Shown piece by piece: positions 63,980 to 64,000 of a stretch of DNA of 64,000 nt (the first letter of the stretch is position 1; each line of letters starts with the position of its first letter). Both the position numbers and the translations under genes were made by a program. Under the pieces are notes generated by a model. The model saw nothing but the letters and a program-made list of their open reading frames with translations. It was not told the DNA's origin and searched no databases. This stretch comes from Candidatus Binatia bacterium (lineage in GTDB: Bacteria; Desulfobacterota; Binatia; HRBIN30), in the NCBI GenBank assembly GCA_937925685.1, contig CALAMI010000028.1, forward strand, positions 1 through 64,000. Direction: 5' to 3'.

Positions 63980-64000
63980 GTGTCACTGCCCTCTTACGTT

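Overview
This window is an ordinary bacterial chromosome segment: Gram-negative, moderately GC-rich, densely coded, with no insertion sequence, phage, plasmid or CRISPR signature. LptF/LptG show an LPS-type outer membrane. The gene orders tRNA-Thr/Tyr/Gly/Thr-tuf, tig-clpP-clpX-lon-hup, rplM-rpsI, queA-tgt-yajC-secD-secF and xseA-xseB-ispA are proteobacterial/deltaproteobacterial in style. Two deazaflavin (F420)-type enzyme families, a DUF1329 protein, a carotenoid-oxygenase homologue, a WS/DGAT homologue and a secreted EF-hand/Cys-repeat pseudogene fit an uncultured Desulfobacterota/Binatota-like lineage. That placement is inference.

Layout. 1-5.0 kb: start of tuf behind four tRNAs with their own promoter, rlmB, lptF-lptG, rplM-rpsI, tRNA-Asp and tRNA-Val. 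5.0-11.4 kb: the proteostasis operon (trigger factor, ClpP, ClpX, Lon, HU) and tRNA-Leu. 11.4-14.9 kb: tRNA-Ser, several small unrecognised proteins, a transglutaminase-like protein lacking its catalytic Cys, mobA and a frameshifted remnant of a MOSC gene. 14.9-18.9 kb: a minor-pilin operon (FimT/GspH, PilV, PilW and a very large PilX/GspK-like subunit). 19-28.6 kb: QueG, acyl-CoA metabolism (racemase/CoA transferase, acyl-CoA dehydrogenase), a four-gene minus-strand operon with two F420-type oxidoreductases, two tandem dodecins and a WS/DGAT homologue with a degraded active site. 28.7-38.4 kb: ABC-F ATPase, DUF1329 protein, carotenoid oxygenase, then a TetR-controlled operon (TetR, diiron protein, FAD oxidoreductase, macrodomain) with a palindromic operator sitting on the tetR -10/start region.

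38.4-45.4 kb: queA-tgt-yajC-secD-secF-recJ, almost every junction overlapping, behind a good sigma70 promoter. 45.6-53.7 kb: a small HTH protein, a methyltransferase, a conserved hypothetical, ctpA with a clear promoter, a degenerate YibQ-like deacetylase homologue, xseA-xseB-ispA-tlyA (with no dxs). 53.5-58 kb: GAF membrane protein, leuC-leuD, purU and a lipoprotein. 58.3-60.3 kb: a sigma70-family factor with altered -10-contacting residues, a textbook terminator and an FKBP. 60.4-63.4 kb: a decaying region beginning with a secreted EF-hand/Cys-repeat gene that has a stop codon inside its signal peptide, then 1.6 kb with no assignable gene. The window ends with rmlC (dTDP-rhamnose synthesis).

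The best candidates for something new are the autorepressed TetR-diiron-flavoprotein-macrodomain operon, the run of proteins that keep their fold but lose catalytic residues (transglutaminase-like, acyl-CoA dehydrogenase, WS/DGAT, YibQ-like, dodecins without the flavin-stacking Trp), the sigma factor with altered region 2.3/2.4, and the large pilus-tip candidate. All residue comparisons were made by eye.
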